A stretch of 21,430 nucleotides of DNA, taken from RGIG8748 sp045539515 (GTDB lineage: Bacteria > Bacillota > Clostridia > UMGS1810). A program made the translations under genes and the position numbers. The notes beneath the pieces were generated by a model, which was not told the DNA's origin, made no database searches, and was given only the letters and a program-made list of their open reading frames with translations. The stretch spans positions 1 through 21,430 of the forward strand of contig JAZQFN010000007.1 of the NCBI GenBank assembly GCA_045539515.1. The letters run 5' to 3'. Positions 13,893 to 20,457 of the stretch are shown here, one piece after another; positions within the stretch are counted from its first letter, which is position 1; each line of letters begins with the position of its first letter.

Positions 13893-14681
13893 ATGGAGCT
13901 TTTTAAAAATGAAGTCATAAATATAACCAAAATACATACCGTGGATTTTTATAATTCAAAGGAGATGAATCCGAACCTTATTACTAAAAGCTACAATACA
14001 AATCTGCCAACATATGAGCTGATTTTTTATCTTTCGGGAAATAACCGCACACAATTCGGAAGTCACATAATAAATGATGCACCAAACACTATTCGCTATC
14101 TTCCCAAAGAAAGCGGTGACAGTGTATATCGGGTTGAATCCTTTGAACACTCAGAATGTATTGATATATACTTTGACACAGATGGCGATTTGCCTCCTTT
14201 TGCCATAGGTTTAAAGGATATGAACGAACTTAAACCCTTGTTTACTAAAATTTACAACATATGGTCATCAAAGAAAAGAGGATACTACACACGTGCAATG
14301 TCCGTGATGTATGACATTATAAACGCCATAAAAAAGCACAACGACAAATACATAACCAAATCCCGGAAGGAAAGACTTTTGCCCGCCCATGAGTATATGC
14401 TTGAAAACTACACATCCGAAAACTTTGACTATAAGGAAATGTGCAGCAGAACCTCTCTTTCCTATGATTACTTTAAGGAGCTTTTCGTAAATAATTACGG
14501 AATGACCCCCATAAAATATATAACAATGCTTCGTATGGAAAAAGCAAAGGAGCTTCTGATAACAGGTCATTACAAAGTGTCGGAAATAGCAGGGATGTGC
14601 GGTTTTGAAAATGTATACTATTTTTCCAATGTATTTAAAAAGCACGAAGGAATATCCCCAAAGAATTATATAAAAAAGTAG
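13893..14681 (+). CDS. AraC-family transcriptional regulator next to the glycyl radical enzyme
   Basis: This 262-residue regulator has an N-terminal ligand-sensing region (about 1-150, with beta-rich cupin-like stretches such as YELIFYLSGNNRTQFG) and a C-terminal AraC/XylS DNA-binding domain (about 165-262). The two helix-turn-helix units are CSRTSLSYDYFKELFVNNYG (184-203) and VSEIAGMCGFENVYYFSNVF (229-248), followed by KKHEGISPKNYI. It lacks any signal peptide. ATG at 13893 follows GAGGTGA. It is divergent from the glycyl radical enzyme gene with a 148-nt shared control region, so it most likely responds to that enzyme's substrate. The TAG stop lies inside the stem of the terminator. Confidence 0.9.
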   Translation: MELFKNEVINITKIHTVDFYNSKEMNPNLITKSYNTNLPTYELIFYLSGNNRTQFGSHIINDAPNTIRYLPKESGDSVYRVESFEHSECIDIYFDTDGDLPPFAIGLKDMNELKPLFTKIYNIWSSKKRGYYTRAMSVMYDIINAIKKHNDKYITKSRKERLLPAHEYMLENYTSENFDYKEMCSRTSLSYDYFKELFVNNYGMTPIKYITMLRMEKAKELLITGHYKVSEIAGMCGFENVYYFSNVFKKHEGISPKNYIKK

Positions 14682-14703
14682 GTGCATATGCACCTACTTT
14701 TTT
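14672..14703. terminator. Bidirectional terminator overlapping the AraC stop codon
   Basis: AAAAAAGTAGGTGC (14672-14685) pairs with GCACCTACTTTTTT (14690-14703), a 14-bp stem with an ATAT loop and T-runs on both strands. The last codons and the TAG stop of the AraC gene are part of the left arm. It also serves the convergent HAD gene that ends at 14711. Confidence 0.9.
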
Positions 14704-14710
14704 TGCAATC

Positions 14711-15331
14711 TCATTTTTCATTTGTAATCTTCTCGAGATGCTCTTTAAGTTTTTCAGCATCACCGTCAAAGAGATAACCTTCTATACCTACAGTCTTTGC
14801 ACCGTCTATGTTCTTTTGGCTATCGTCAATAAATATACATTCGTCTGCATTAAGAGAATACTTACAGAGCAGATGTTCAAATATATCCCTGTTGGGCTTT
14901 ACCATACCTATGGTTCCGGAAAGTACCAATCCGTCAAACAATTCAAAAAGCTCCTTTATCCACTTAACCTTGCACCAGTCACGGGCAAAGCCCTTGCTTA
15001 TGTTGGACAAAAGATATAGTTTTCCACCTTTTGCGTGAATATCTCTGACAAGACTCTCCATACCATTTATTGCAGGGAGATTAAGCACCCAGTTGTCGTA
15101 TACCCTGCAGGCAACAGCTCCAAGCCCGGGCGAAAGTCTTTTTAATATTTCGCCTTTTACTTCTTCATCCTCAATTGTACCCATATCAAGCTTATCCCAG
15201 TAAAGACGGTCAAAGACAACCTCACTTACGGTTTTTATATCTTCGGGATCAGTTACATATTTTCCGGTAAGCTTTTGAGGATTGAACTCACAAAGTACAT
15301 TGCCAAAATCAAATATATAATTTTTTATCAT
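14711..15331 (-). CDS. HAD-superfamily phosphatase, YihX-like (subfamily IA, variant 3)
   Basis: This 206-residue protein has the HAD motifs: motif I IFDFGNVL (nucleophile Asp8, with Gly10 in place of the usual second Asp), motif II LLSNIS (Ser109), motif III KPNRDIF (Lys145) and motif IV FIDDSQKNID (Asp169, Asp170). DxGxV in motif I is typical of YihX-type alpha-glucose-1-phosphate phosphatases and haloacid-dehalogenase-like relatives. The start at 15331 gives the standard HAD N-terminus and fits a promoter at 15373-15401. The in-frame extension to 15490 has no family similarity and crosses that promoter. The ribosome site is weak. It ends at a terminator shared with the AraC gene. Sugar-phosphate phosphatase activity is likely; the substrate is uncertain. 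Confidence 0.85.
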   Translation of the reverse strand: MIKNYIFDFGNVLCEFNPQKLTGKYVTDPEDIKTVSEVVFDRLYWDKLDMGTIEDEEVKGEILKRLSPGLGAVACRVYDNWVLNLPAINGMESLVRDIHAKGGKLYLLSNISKGFARDWCKVKWIKELFELFDGLVLSGTIGMVKPNRDIFEHLLCKYSLNADECIFIDDSQKNIDGAKTVGIEGYLFDGDAEKLKEHLEKITNEK

Positions 15332-15372
15332 ATTAAATGCACATCCGTATCCTTTTGCTTTTCTTATTTGAA

Positions 15373-15401
15373 AGTATAACATATTTTCCATAATCAAGCA
15401 A
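15373..15401 (-). promoter_or_regulatory. Promoter of the YihX-like HAD gene
   Basis: On the minus strand TTGCTT (15396-15401), 17 nt, then TATACT (15373-15378), about 40 nt upstream of the start codon. It lies within the in-frame upstream extension, which argues that the extension is not translated. Confidence 0.5.
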
Positions 15402-15525
15402 GCAAAAAGGACGTGTTTCAATAAGTGATTATTCACTGTTTGACATCGCCCTTTTGAAAAGTTATTATATGAAAATCCGCCCAATTCCATTTGTGTGGGA
15501 AATTCAGGATAAATATCGTCAAATC

Positions 15526-16104
15526 TTATTTCAAGACAAAGATATCCATCGCTTTTTCTACATCTTCCTCCATATCCGCAATTGCAGCAAGCTCCACATC
15601 GTGGAAGAACATTTTGTTTTCCGCTTCAGCTACTGCTTTTCCGCCTGCTTTTGCCATATATGTGTAGTAGTTAATTTTTCTTATACCAAGCTCAATTAAA
15701 AAAGTTGACTTTAATATAAAGCCTGTAAGTTTTACAATTCCACCGACCTTCGGAGCAGATATTGCATCCTGCAAAGTGCTTCTTTGCATAAGACCGATTT
15801 TCTTTCCTGCGAGCATTGTCATTGAAACAGAAAGAGTTACAATTCCAAGCCCTCCAACCTGAATGAGCAAGAGGATTATAAACTGCCCGAACATCGACCA
15901 ATGTGTTGCTGTGTCATGCACCACAAGACCTGTTACACACACCGCAGATGTTGATGTAAACAGTGCATCAGAAAACGGTGTCATATTTCCGCTTGCCGAT
16001 GAAATTGGAAGCATCAAGAGAATCGTTCCTAAAATTATTGCTCCGGCAAAGCCGAATATTATTATCTGCGAAGAAGCAAAATGCTTCTTAATTTTTACAT
16101 TCAT
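15526..16104 (-). pseudogene. Truncated TrkH/KtrB-type K+ uptake protein with an unrelated C-terminal tail
   Basis: The first about 139 of 192 residues match the N-terminus of TrkH/KtrB potassium translocating subunits: a first membrane segment (about 12-32), the first pore loop and filter region ALFTSTSAVCVTGLVV (47-62), a second segment IILLLIQVGGLGIVTL (76-91) and GLMQRSTLQDAISAPKVGGIVKLTGFILKSTFLIEL. Homology stops abruptly after LIEL (near position 15687). About 53 residues of a soluble, Glu-rich tail (HDVELAAIADMEEDVEKAMD) that I do not recognise replace the remaining about 300 residues and three pore repeats. The protein cannot form a K+ pore, so this looks like a deletion fusion. The start at 16104 is chosen because GGTGG lies 8 nt upstream; a Met five codons earlier is possible. 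No KtrA/TrkA partner is in view. Confidence 0.8.
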
Positions 16105-16216
16105 AAACAAAACCACCATTCAAGTATGCCCTATTTTCTATTATCATTTTATCATAATTTTTTTTAAGACGGTATTAACGCTTCAGTGTCCGTATTAAGA
16201 TTTCATTAAGAAAAAA

Positions 16217-16238
16217 GAGTCAATTATTTAATTGACTC
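16217..16238 (-). terminator. Intrinsic terminator upstream of the TrkH fragment
   Basis: GAGTCAATT (16217-16225) and AATTGACTC (16230-16238) form a 9-bp stem with a 4-nt loop, followed on the minus strand by TTTTTT. It insulates the TrkH remnant from the Gfo/Idh operon. Confidence 0.75.
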
Positions 16239-16374
16239 CTCGATAATATAAACCTTAATAATACGTTTCTTTTAATTTTCCATCTCACCAATTCACAACT
16301 GGTTCAAAATCGCTTGGCATCTACTCTTTTGTTTCAAACTGATTTTTACAAAAAGCCCTTAAACCATTGAAAAA
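16239..16374. other. Gene-free spacer between two terminators
   Basis: No gene or clear motif is seen in these 136 bp. With the flanking hairpins it forms a 339-bp gap (16105-16443) between the TrkH remnant and the Gfo/Idh gene. Two minus-strand terminators in series suggest that a gene between them has been lost, since each terminator normally follows a gene. Confidence 0.4.
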
Positions 16375-16396
16375 GCGACTTGTCGAAACAAGTCGC
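16375..16396 (-). terminator. Intrinsic terminator of the DMT transporter and Gfo/Idh operon
   Basis: GCGACTTGT (16375-16383) and ACAAGTCGC (16388-16396) form a 9-bp stem with a CGAA loop. On the minus strand TTTTT follows. It lies 48 nt beyond the Gfo/Idh stop. Confidence 0.85.
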
Positions 16397-16443
16397 CTTT
16401 TCTGGAAGAGCCGAATGGTTTAGATGCAATTCCTTGGATTGTT

Positions 16444-17685
16444 TTATTCTAATGATTTGTGATATTTCATAAGTTGCTCTTCTGTGGGAGCATAATCGGT
16501 TTTAGAACAGCAAGGAATATTAGGTTCACTGCCATCTGAGCCATAAAACGGGGTTAAACGATCGTTTTCATATTGTTTTCTGCATTCTTCATTCCTAAAG
16601 TCAGGAATATCATAAGGTTTTCCACCCTCAAGCATTGAGCAATGAGCAAGAATTGCAACAGAAGACATATTAACTGCCGAATAAATATCAAATGGGTGCT
16701 CAGGCTGTTTTCCGCTGCTGATGCAGTCCAGAAACATTCGCGCTGTTATAAAATCTGCACCACCATGTCCGCTTTTAATAATTAACTCTTCATCCTTATC
16801 ATTCCACTGGGGTTCATACATATTTATTTCTTCACAACCTTCGGGAATTGACCAGTCATTATAACGAAGCATTACTTTATTTGTTCCTCTGAGATTTTCT
16901 ATCTGTCCTTCAGTACCGCAAACACGATAGGAATTATGGTGTGCACCAAAGCCTGCGCAACCGGTTATTCTAAAAACAGAACCATCATCATTTTGTGTCA
17001 TAATATTTGCAACTCTATCACCAATTTGGCTTGCAGAAGGTGCATCATCGCTAAGGGGAGCAAAAGAAGCAAAAGCTGTTACTTTTACAGGAGTTGCACC
17101 TGTTGCATGCATTACCGGACCCAATGAATGTGTAATATAGTAAGTTCTTGGGAGAAAATTACGCCAGTGCTTTTCAAAATAATTATATGTCTTTTTGAAA
17201 CTACTATCATCAGGATTTCCCGGATGATTGTACTCACCTTCTGCGTAAAGAATTTTTCCAAGGGTTTTATTATCGCAAATTCTTTTTATTTCCCGGTTGA
17301 AAATCATCTGCGGATAATTCCCGGCAAGAAAATATATTGAACTGCTTTTTTCTGCTGCACGAATAAGCTCAACACCCTCTGCCATTGTACCATTACTTAT
17401 ACATTCACAGAAAATATGTATTCCCTTTTCCATACATTTAATTGCATATTTGCTGTGTTCGTGGAAAAAGTTAGCTAAAATAACAATGTCCATATCGTGA
17501 TTGATGAATTCATCAAAATTGTCATAAATTGCGATTGTGCTGTCATTCATTTTTTTAATTGCTTCGTCCATTCTATCCTTACGTTCATCACACATGGCAA
17601 CAATTTCGCAGTTAAGCAATTTAAAATTCTGCGCAATATCAATTCCTCTGCCAACACCGAATACACCTACTTTAAGTTTTCCCAT
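16444..17685 (-). CDS. Gfo/Idh/MocA-family NAD(P)-dependent oxidoreductase
   Basis: This 413-residue protein has an N-terminal Rossmann fold (KVGVFGVGRGIDIA, 5-18; acidic CDER at 32-35) and a C-terminal alpha/beta domain (about 130-360) with THSLGPVMHATG (185-196), where His186 is in the usual catalytic neighbourhood. The family normally carries E-K-P after the fourth strand; here the same place reads CECIS (93-97), so the catalytic lysine is missing and Cys95 takes its position. Such variation occurs in GH109-like glycosidases and other non-classical members that use NAD without a net redox change; which applies here is unknown. AGGAGG lies 7 nt before the ATG. It follows the transporter gene by 19 nt, so the pair probably imports and converts a sugar or polyol under the divergent AraC regulator. 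Confidence 0.88.
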   Translation of the reverse strand: MGKLKVGVFGVGRGIDIAQNFKLLNCEIVAMCDERKDRMDEAIKKMNDSTIAIYDNFDEFINHDMDIVILANFFHEHSKYAIKCMEKGIHIFCECISNGTMAEGVELIRAAEKSSSIYFLAGNYPQMIFNREIKRICDNKTLGKILYAEGEYNHPGNPDDSSFKKTYNYFEKHWRNFLPRTYYITHSLGPVMHATGATPVKVTAFASFAPLSDDAPSASQIGDRVANIMTQNDDGSVFRITGCAGFGAHHNSYRVCGTEGQIENLRGTNKVMLRYNDWSIPEGCEEINMYEPQWNDKDEELIIKSGHGGADFITARMFLDCISSGKQPEHPFDIYSAVNMSSVAILAHCSMLEGGKPYDIPDFRNEECRKQYENDRLTPFYGSDGSEPNIPCCSKTDYAPTEEQLMKYHKSLE

Positions 17686-17704
17686 TTTTTTATCCTCCTT
17701 TATA

Positions 17705-18592
17705 TTATTCAGGTATTACAAACAAAAGTAATAACCCTAAAAATGCAACAACTACAGATAATATTTCTTTCTTTGACGGTTTTCTCTCTCCAAACAAAGA
17801 AATAAGTGTAGATACAATTATGACTCCGCCGGTAACCAATGGATACTGAACCGAAGCATCAACATGTGCAAGTGCAATGATCAAAAGAAAATTGGCAATT
17901 TTATTGGTAACACCCGATAATGCACCGACTGTAATGCTTGCAGGTGTTATTTTTTCGACTTTTCCATCTTTTTTTGTTAAAATCAGAAAAAACACAAGTG
18001 ATAGCACCAAACTGCAGATTGAAGTAAGTATTGAGTATCCTGCCGAGCTTACTTTTTCAAAAGGCGCAGATACAAATAGTTTTGATATTACACCCGACAT
18101 TCCGTTTAATACAAATATACCTATGTAATAAATTGTTCCGTTTTTTCTTTTTCCCTTTTCTATTGTCAAAATAAGTGAAAGTGCTATCATCCCCACGCAA
18201 ATAAACTTTGCAACAGTTAATTCTTCCCCAAAGAATAAAATCCCCTGAATAAAAGGTAATAGCATACCACCAAGCATTGAGAACAGTGAATATAGCGATA
18301 AATTTATAGTTTTTAAAGCTTTGAATGTGCAAAATGTAAAAGCAAATCCATTAATAGTTGATGCTAATGCCATTATTAAGGAAAATGTCGTATATTCAAT
18401 CATCAGACCATTAATAATTACAAGTGTTATCAATCCTATGACCGAGCCAATAAGCGAAAACTCCATACTAATCAGCATACTGCTTCCTCTCATTCGACGA
18501 TAGACATCTTTAGAATAAAAGCTTCCGCCAAAAAGCAGAACTGCTGTAATTATAATTGCATAATACACAACATCCCCCCCTTTTTTTATCAT
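17705..18592 (-). CDS. DMT-superfamily (EamA-type) transporter
   Basis: This protein of about 295 residues has ten predicted membrane segments arranged as two EamA-like five-helix repeats (about 8-140 and 152-294). The second repeat carries the usual ALAHVDASVQYPLVTGGVIIVSTLISLFGERKPSKKEILSVV-type ending, in which a glutamate in GERxxxxE closes the penultimate helix. The function is export or import of a small metabolite; the context with a Gfo/Idh oxidoreductase suggests a sugar or derivative. Start: ATG at 18592 with AGAGGA 9 nt upstream. An alternative GTG at 18568 gives the more typical N-terminus VYYAIII and has a G-run as ribosome site. Codons 2-6 consist of A7 and G7 tracts, so slippage could change the frame. 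Confidence 0.85.
   Translation of the reverse strand: MIKKGGDVVYYAIIITAVLLFGGSFYSKDVYRRMRGSSMLISMEFSLIGSVIGLITLVIINGLMIEYTTFSLIMALASTINGFAFTFCTFKALKTINLSLYSLFSMLGGMLLPFIQGILFFGEELTVAKFICVGMIALSLILTIEKGKRKNGTIYYIGIFVLNGMSGVISKLFVSAPFEKVSSAGYSILTSICSLVLSLVFFLILTKKDGKVEKITPASITVGALSGVTNKIANFLLIIALAHVDASVQYPLVTGGVIIVSTLISLFGERKPSKKEILSVVVAFLGLLLLFVIPE
18574..18587 (-). repeat. A7-G7 homopolymer tracts at the start of the DMT transporter gene
   Basis: On the minus strand the ATG at 18592 is followed by AT and then seven A and seven G (18587-18574). A one-base slip in either tract would shift translation from this ATG. The downstream GTG at 18568 would not be affected, and the G-run could itself act as its ribosome site. 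Confidence 0.6.
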
Positions 18593-18660
18593 TATATAAT
18601 ATCCTCTTAAAATTTCAATAACGAAATTCTATATATTTATATAAAATAGTTTGTTTTTTC

Positions 18661-18689
18661 TTGTTTTTTTTAAGAAAATATATTATAAT
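18661..18689 (+). promoter_or_regulatory. Promoter of the second AraC-family gene
   Basis: TTGTTT (18661-18666), 17 nt, then a perfect TATAAT (18684-18689), about 20 nt before the GGAGG ribosome site. The surroundings are very AT-rich. An inverted repeat AATTTC/GAAATT (18611-18628) between the divergent genes may be an operator. Confidence 0.5.
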
Positions 18690-18716
18690 ATCTAAAAATA
18701 TCTTGTGGAGGATAAA

Positions 18717-19499
18717 ATGAAAACAACGAATATATGTAAATTTATATCTGAGCCTTCTTCCGATAAACTTGATACACACAGTTTCATCTACGAAACAAAC
18801 ATACATACCATGAAACAATCTTCAACTTTAAAATATAACAGAATAATCCTTGTAAAAAATGGAGATTTTATGTTTCACATATCCGGAGTGCAAATTAAGG
18901 TTCATACAGGTTCTCTTATATTTGCATTTGAAGGTGAGAGTTTTATTGTTTCTGCAACAACGGGCGCAGAATATCTGTATATTGATTTTAGTGGTGGCCG
19001 TGCCGGTATGCTTTTCAGGCGTTTGGGCATAAATGCAGGAAACAGACTATTCGATGGTTTTGACGGACTTATTCCTCTCTGGCACGAAAGTCTTATACGC
19101 GCCTCTCAAGACAATATCGACCTCGCTGCAGAAAGTGTTCTGCTTTACTCTATGTCAAGAATAAATACAACTTATAACGAGCAAAACACCCTTGTTCAAC
19201 AAATAATTGATATAACAGAAGAAAACTTTAACAATCCACAATTATCTATCTCAATAATCGCCAAAGAACTTGCATATAACACCAAATACCTTTCGCATCT
19301 TTTTAAGCAAAAAATGGGTGTGGGTTACACCGAGTATTTAAGAATGTACCGGATAAACTATGCAATTATGCTGTTAGACCATGGCATCGATTCGGTTAAA
19401 AACATTGCTTCGTTAAGCGGATTCTCTAATCCAATGTACTTCTCATCAGTTTTTAAGCAAACAGTGGGTGTTTCTCCGTCGGAATACAACAGCAAGTAG
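18717..19499 (+). CDS. AraC-family transcriptional regulator divergent from the transporter/oxidoreductase pair
   Basis: This 260-residue regulator has an N-terminal cupin-like sensing domain (about 20-145; VKNGDFMFHISGVQIKVHTG and ADSLIFAFEG-type strands) and a C-terminal AraC/XylS DNA-binding domain (about 160-260). Its two helix-turn-helix units lie around ISIIAKELAYNTKYLSHLFK and VKNIASLSGFSNPMYFSSVF, and it ends VSPSEYNSK. The ATG at 18717 has GGAGG 5 nt upstream, which rules out the GTG four codons earlier that lies inside the ribosome site. It shares a 124-nt divergent control region with the DMT transporter and Gfo/Idh genes and most likely activates them on sensing a sugar. A strong terminator follows 48 nt after the stop. 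Confidence 0.9.
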   Translation: MKTTNICKFISEPSSDKLDTHSFIYETNIHTMKQSSTLKYNRIILVKNGDFMFHISGVQIKVHTGSLIFAFEGESFIVSATTGAEYLYIDFSGGRAGMLFRRLGINAGNRLFDGFDGLIPLWHESLIRASQDNIDLAAESVLLYSMSRINTTYNEQNTLVQQIIDITEENFNNPQLSISIIAKELAYNTKYLSHLFKQKMGVGYTEYLRMYRINYAIMLLDHGIDSVKNIASLSGFSNPMYFSSVFKQTVGVSPSEYNSK

Positions 19500-19546
19500 A
19501 GTGGTTAAGCTCGCACAATGCTTTTGTCTGCAAGGCGTAGTTTAAC

Positions 19547-19580
19547 AAAAAAAGACTTGTCAATCGACAAGTCTTTTTTT
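19547..19580. terminator. Terminator after the second AraC gene
   Basis: AAAAAAAGACTTGTC (19547-19561) pairs with GACAAGTCTTTTTTT (19566-19580): a 15-bp stem, a 4-nt loop and T-runs on both strands. Confidence 0.92.
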
Positions 19581-19610
19581 GGCAAGGCAGAACAATAATG
19601 ATGCAAAGTG

Positions 19611-19785
19611 ATTTAGCTAAATTTTGCACATTCGTGCAAAGCGAAATTATTGCTCCGCAATAGCTAAATTGTTTCTGCAGAAACAGCTAAATTAAATTCG
19701 CTTTTTAGCTGACCGAAGGTCAATTTAGCTACAAAGTAATTTAGCGTGCATTAGCACATTTAGCTCGCGAAACGCGAATTTAGCT
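19611..19785. repeat. Hairpin array, copy 2: AGCTAAAT/ATTTAGCT boxes alternating with small stem-loops
   Basis: Left boxes: AGCTAAAT at 19615-19622, GCGAAAT (19641-19647, one change), 19662-19669 and 19685-19692. They are separated by TTTGCAC/GTGCAAA (identical to copy 1), TATTGC-TCC-GCAATA and TGTTTC-TGCA-GAAACA. The centre TAAATTCGCT (19693-19702) is shared with copy 1. Right boxes TTTAGCT at 19704-19710, 19724-19730, 19740-19745 (TTTAGC), 19759-19765 and 19779-19785 are separated by GACC-GAA-GGTC, AC-AAA-GT, GTGC-ATTA-GCAC and CGCG-AAA-CGCG. The element sits exactly between two terminators, so it is shielded from both neighbouring transcripts. No protein gene is attached to it. Confidence 0.88.
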
Positions 19786-19786
19786 G

Positions 19787-19826
19787 AAAAAAAGACAGAT
19801 TTCTTTGAGGAAATCTGTCTTTTTTT
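19787..19826. terminator. Terminator of the tRNA operon
   Basis: AAAAAAAGACAGATTT (19787-19802) pairs with AAATCTGTCTTTTTTT (19811-19826), a 16-bp stem with an 8-nt loop and T-runs on both strands. It begins 2 nt after the CCA end of tRNA-Cys on the minus strand. Confidence 0.92.
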
Positions 19827-19827
19827 C

Positions 19828-19901
19828 TGGAGGCGCCACCCAGACTTGAACTGGGGATAAGGGTGTTGCAGACCCGTGCCTTACCACTTGGCTATGGCGC
19901 C
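19828..19901 (-). tRNA. tRNA-Cys (GCA), CCA encoded
   Basis: On the minus strand a GGCGCC acceptor arm opens and closes the molecule, with U as discriminator (typical of tRNA-Cys) and CCA at 19828-19830. The anticodon loop CTGCAAC contains GCA, and the T loop is TTCAAGT. The outermost anticodon-stem pair appears to be a C-U mismatch; otherwise the cloverleaf is regular. Confidence 0.93.
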
Positions 19902-19914
19902 GTGCATATATATT

Positions 19915-19995
19915 AAATATTTCAAATTCCGCTAAGCGAAATTCGAAATATTTATTTTTTGGCAAATCAAGAGACGACTAAATCGTCTCTTGATT
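19915..19995. repeat. Two hairpins in the spacer between tRNA-Gly and tRNA-Cys
   Basis: The first (19915-19953) is an imperfect stem AAATATTTC/GAAATATTT capped by CGCTAAGCG. The second (19965-19977 with 19983-19995) is a perfect 13-bp stem, AATCAAGAGACGA, with a 5-nt loop. Neither has a T-run on the transcribed minus strand, so they are better read as processing or spacer structures than as terminators. Confidence 0.6.
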
Positions 19996-19997
19996 CG

Positions 19998-20072
19998 TGG
20001 AGCGGAAGACGAGATTCGAACTCGCGACGTTCACCTTGGCAAGGTGACGCTCTACCACTGAGCCACTCCCGC
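19998..20072 (-). tRNA. tRNA-Gly (GCC), CCA encoded
   Basis: On the minus strand the acceptor GCGGGAG pairs with CTTCCGC (one G-U), with discriminator U and then CCA at 19998-20000. The anticodon stem TCACC/GGTGA encloses TTGCCAA, anticodon GCC. The T loop is TTCGAAT. Confidence 0.95.
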
Positions 20073-20086
20073 ATGAAGTGTAACTA

Positions 20087-20162
20087 TGGTGCCTCCGGGC
20101 GGAATCGAACCACCGACACGGGGATTTTCAGTCCCCTGCTCTACCGACTGAGCTACAGAGGC
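20087..20162 (-). tRNA. tRNA-Phe (GAA), CCA encoded
   Basis: On the minus strand GCCTCTG starts the acceptor, the anticodon stem GGGGA/TCCCC encloses CTGAAAA (anticodon GAA), the T loop is TTCGATT, discriminator A, and CCA lies at 20087-20089. Confidence 0.95.
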
Positions 20163-20191
20163 ATACCAGAGCCAACATTAAATTGTAAGCC

Positions 20192-20218
20192 CTACTGCCT
20201 TAACACTTAAGGCAGTAG
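20192..20218. repeat. Perfect hairpin between tRNA-Asp and tRNA-Phe
   Basis: CTACTGCCTTAA (20192-20203) and TTAAGGCAGTAG (20207-20218) form a 12-bp stem with a 3-nt loop. On the minus strand it is not followed by a T-run, so it is probably a spacer or processing structure within the tRNA precursor. Confidence 0.65.
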
Positions 20219-20222
20219 AACT

Positions 20223-20299
20223 TGGCGACCGAGAAGGGGCTCGAACCCTCGACCTCCAGCGTGACAGGCTGGCATTCTAACCAGCTGAACTACTCGGCC
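20223..20299 (-). tRNA. tRNA-Asp (GTC), CCA encoded
   Basis: On the minus strand GGCCGAG pairs with CTCGGTC, the anticodon stem CCAGC/GCTGG encloses CTGTCAC (anticodon GTC), the T loop is TTCGAGC, discriminator G (an Asp identity base), and CCA lies at 20223-20225. Confidence 0.95.
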
Positions 20300-20304
20300 A
20301 CATG

Positions 20305-20380
20305 TGGTGGGAGCTACAGGGCTCGAACCTGTGACCCTCTGCTTGTAAGGCAGATGCTCTCCCAGCTGAGCTAAGCTCCC
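20305..20380 (-). tRNA. tRNA-Val (TAC), CCA encoded
   Basis: This is the first gene of the tRNA operon. On the minus strand GGGAGCT pairs with AGCTCCC, the anticodon stem TCTGC/GCAGA encloses CTTACAA (anticodon TAC), the T loop is TTCGAGC, discriminator A, and CCA lies at 20305-20307. Confidence 0.95.
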
Positions 20381-20409
20381 GTACCACGTCGCTCATTGGC
20401 GACTATGAT

Positions 20410-20438
20410 AGTATAACCTTTTTTTTATCAATTGTCAA
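20410..20438 (-). promoter_or_regulatory. Strong promoter of the tRNA operon
   Basis: On the minus strand a perfect TTGACA (20433-20438), exactly 17 nt, then TATACT (20410-20415), about 30 nt before tRNA-Val. A small GTCGC/GCGAC hairpin (20388-20403) covers the short leader. Confidence 0.85.
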
Positions 20439-20457
20439 TACTTTTTTTAAAATTTTT

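Noticed and set aside
15332..15490. 53-residue N-terminal extension of the YihX-like protein
   Set aside because: There is no family similarity, and it spans a plausible promoter; HAD proteins begin just before motif I.
19915..19995. Terminators between tRNA-Gly and tRNA-Cys
   Set aside because: On the transcribed minus strand neither hairpin is followed by a U-run, and tRNA-Cys has no promoter of its own that I can see.
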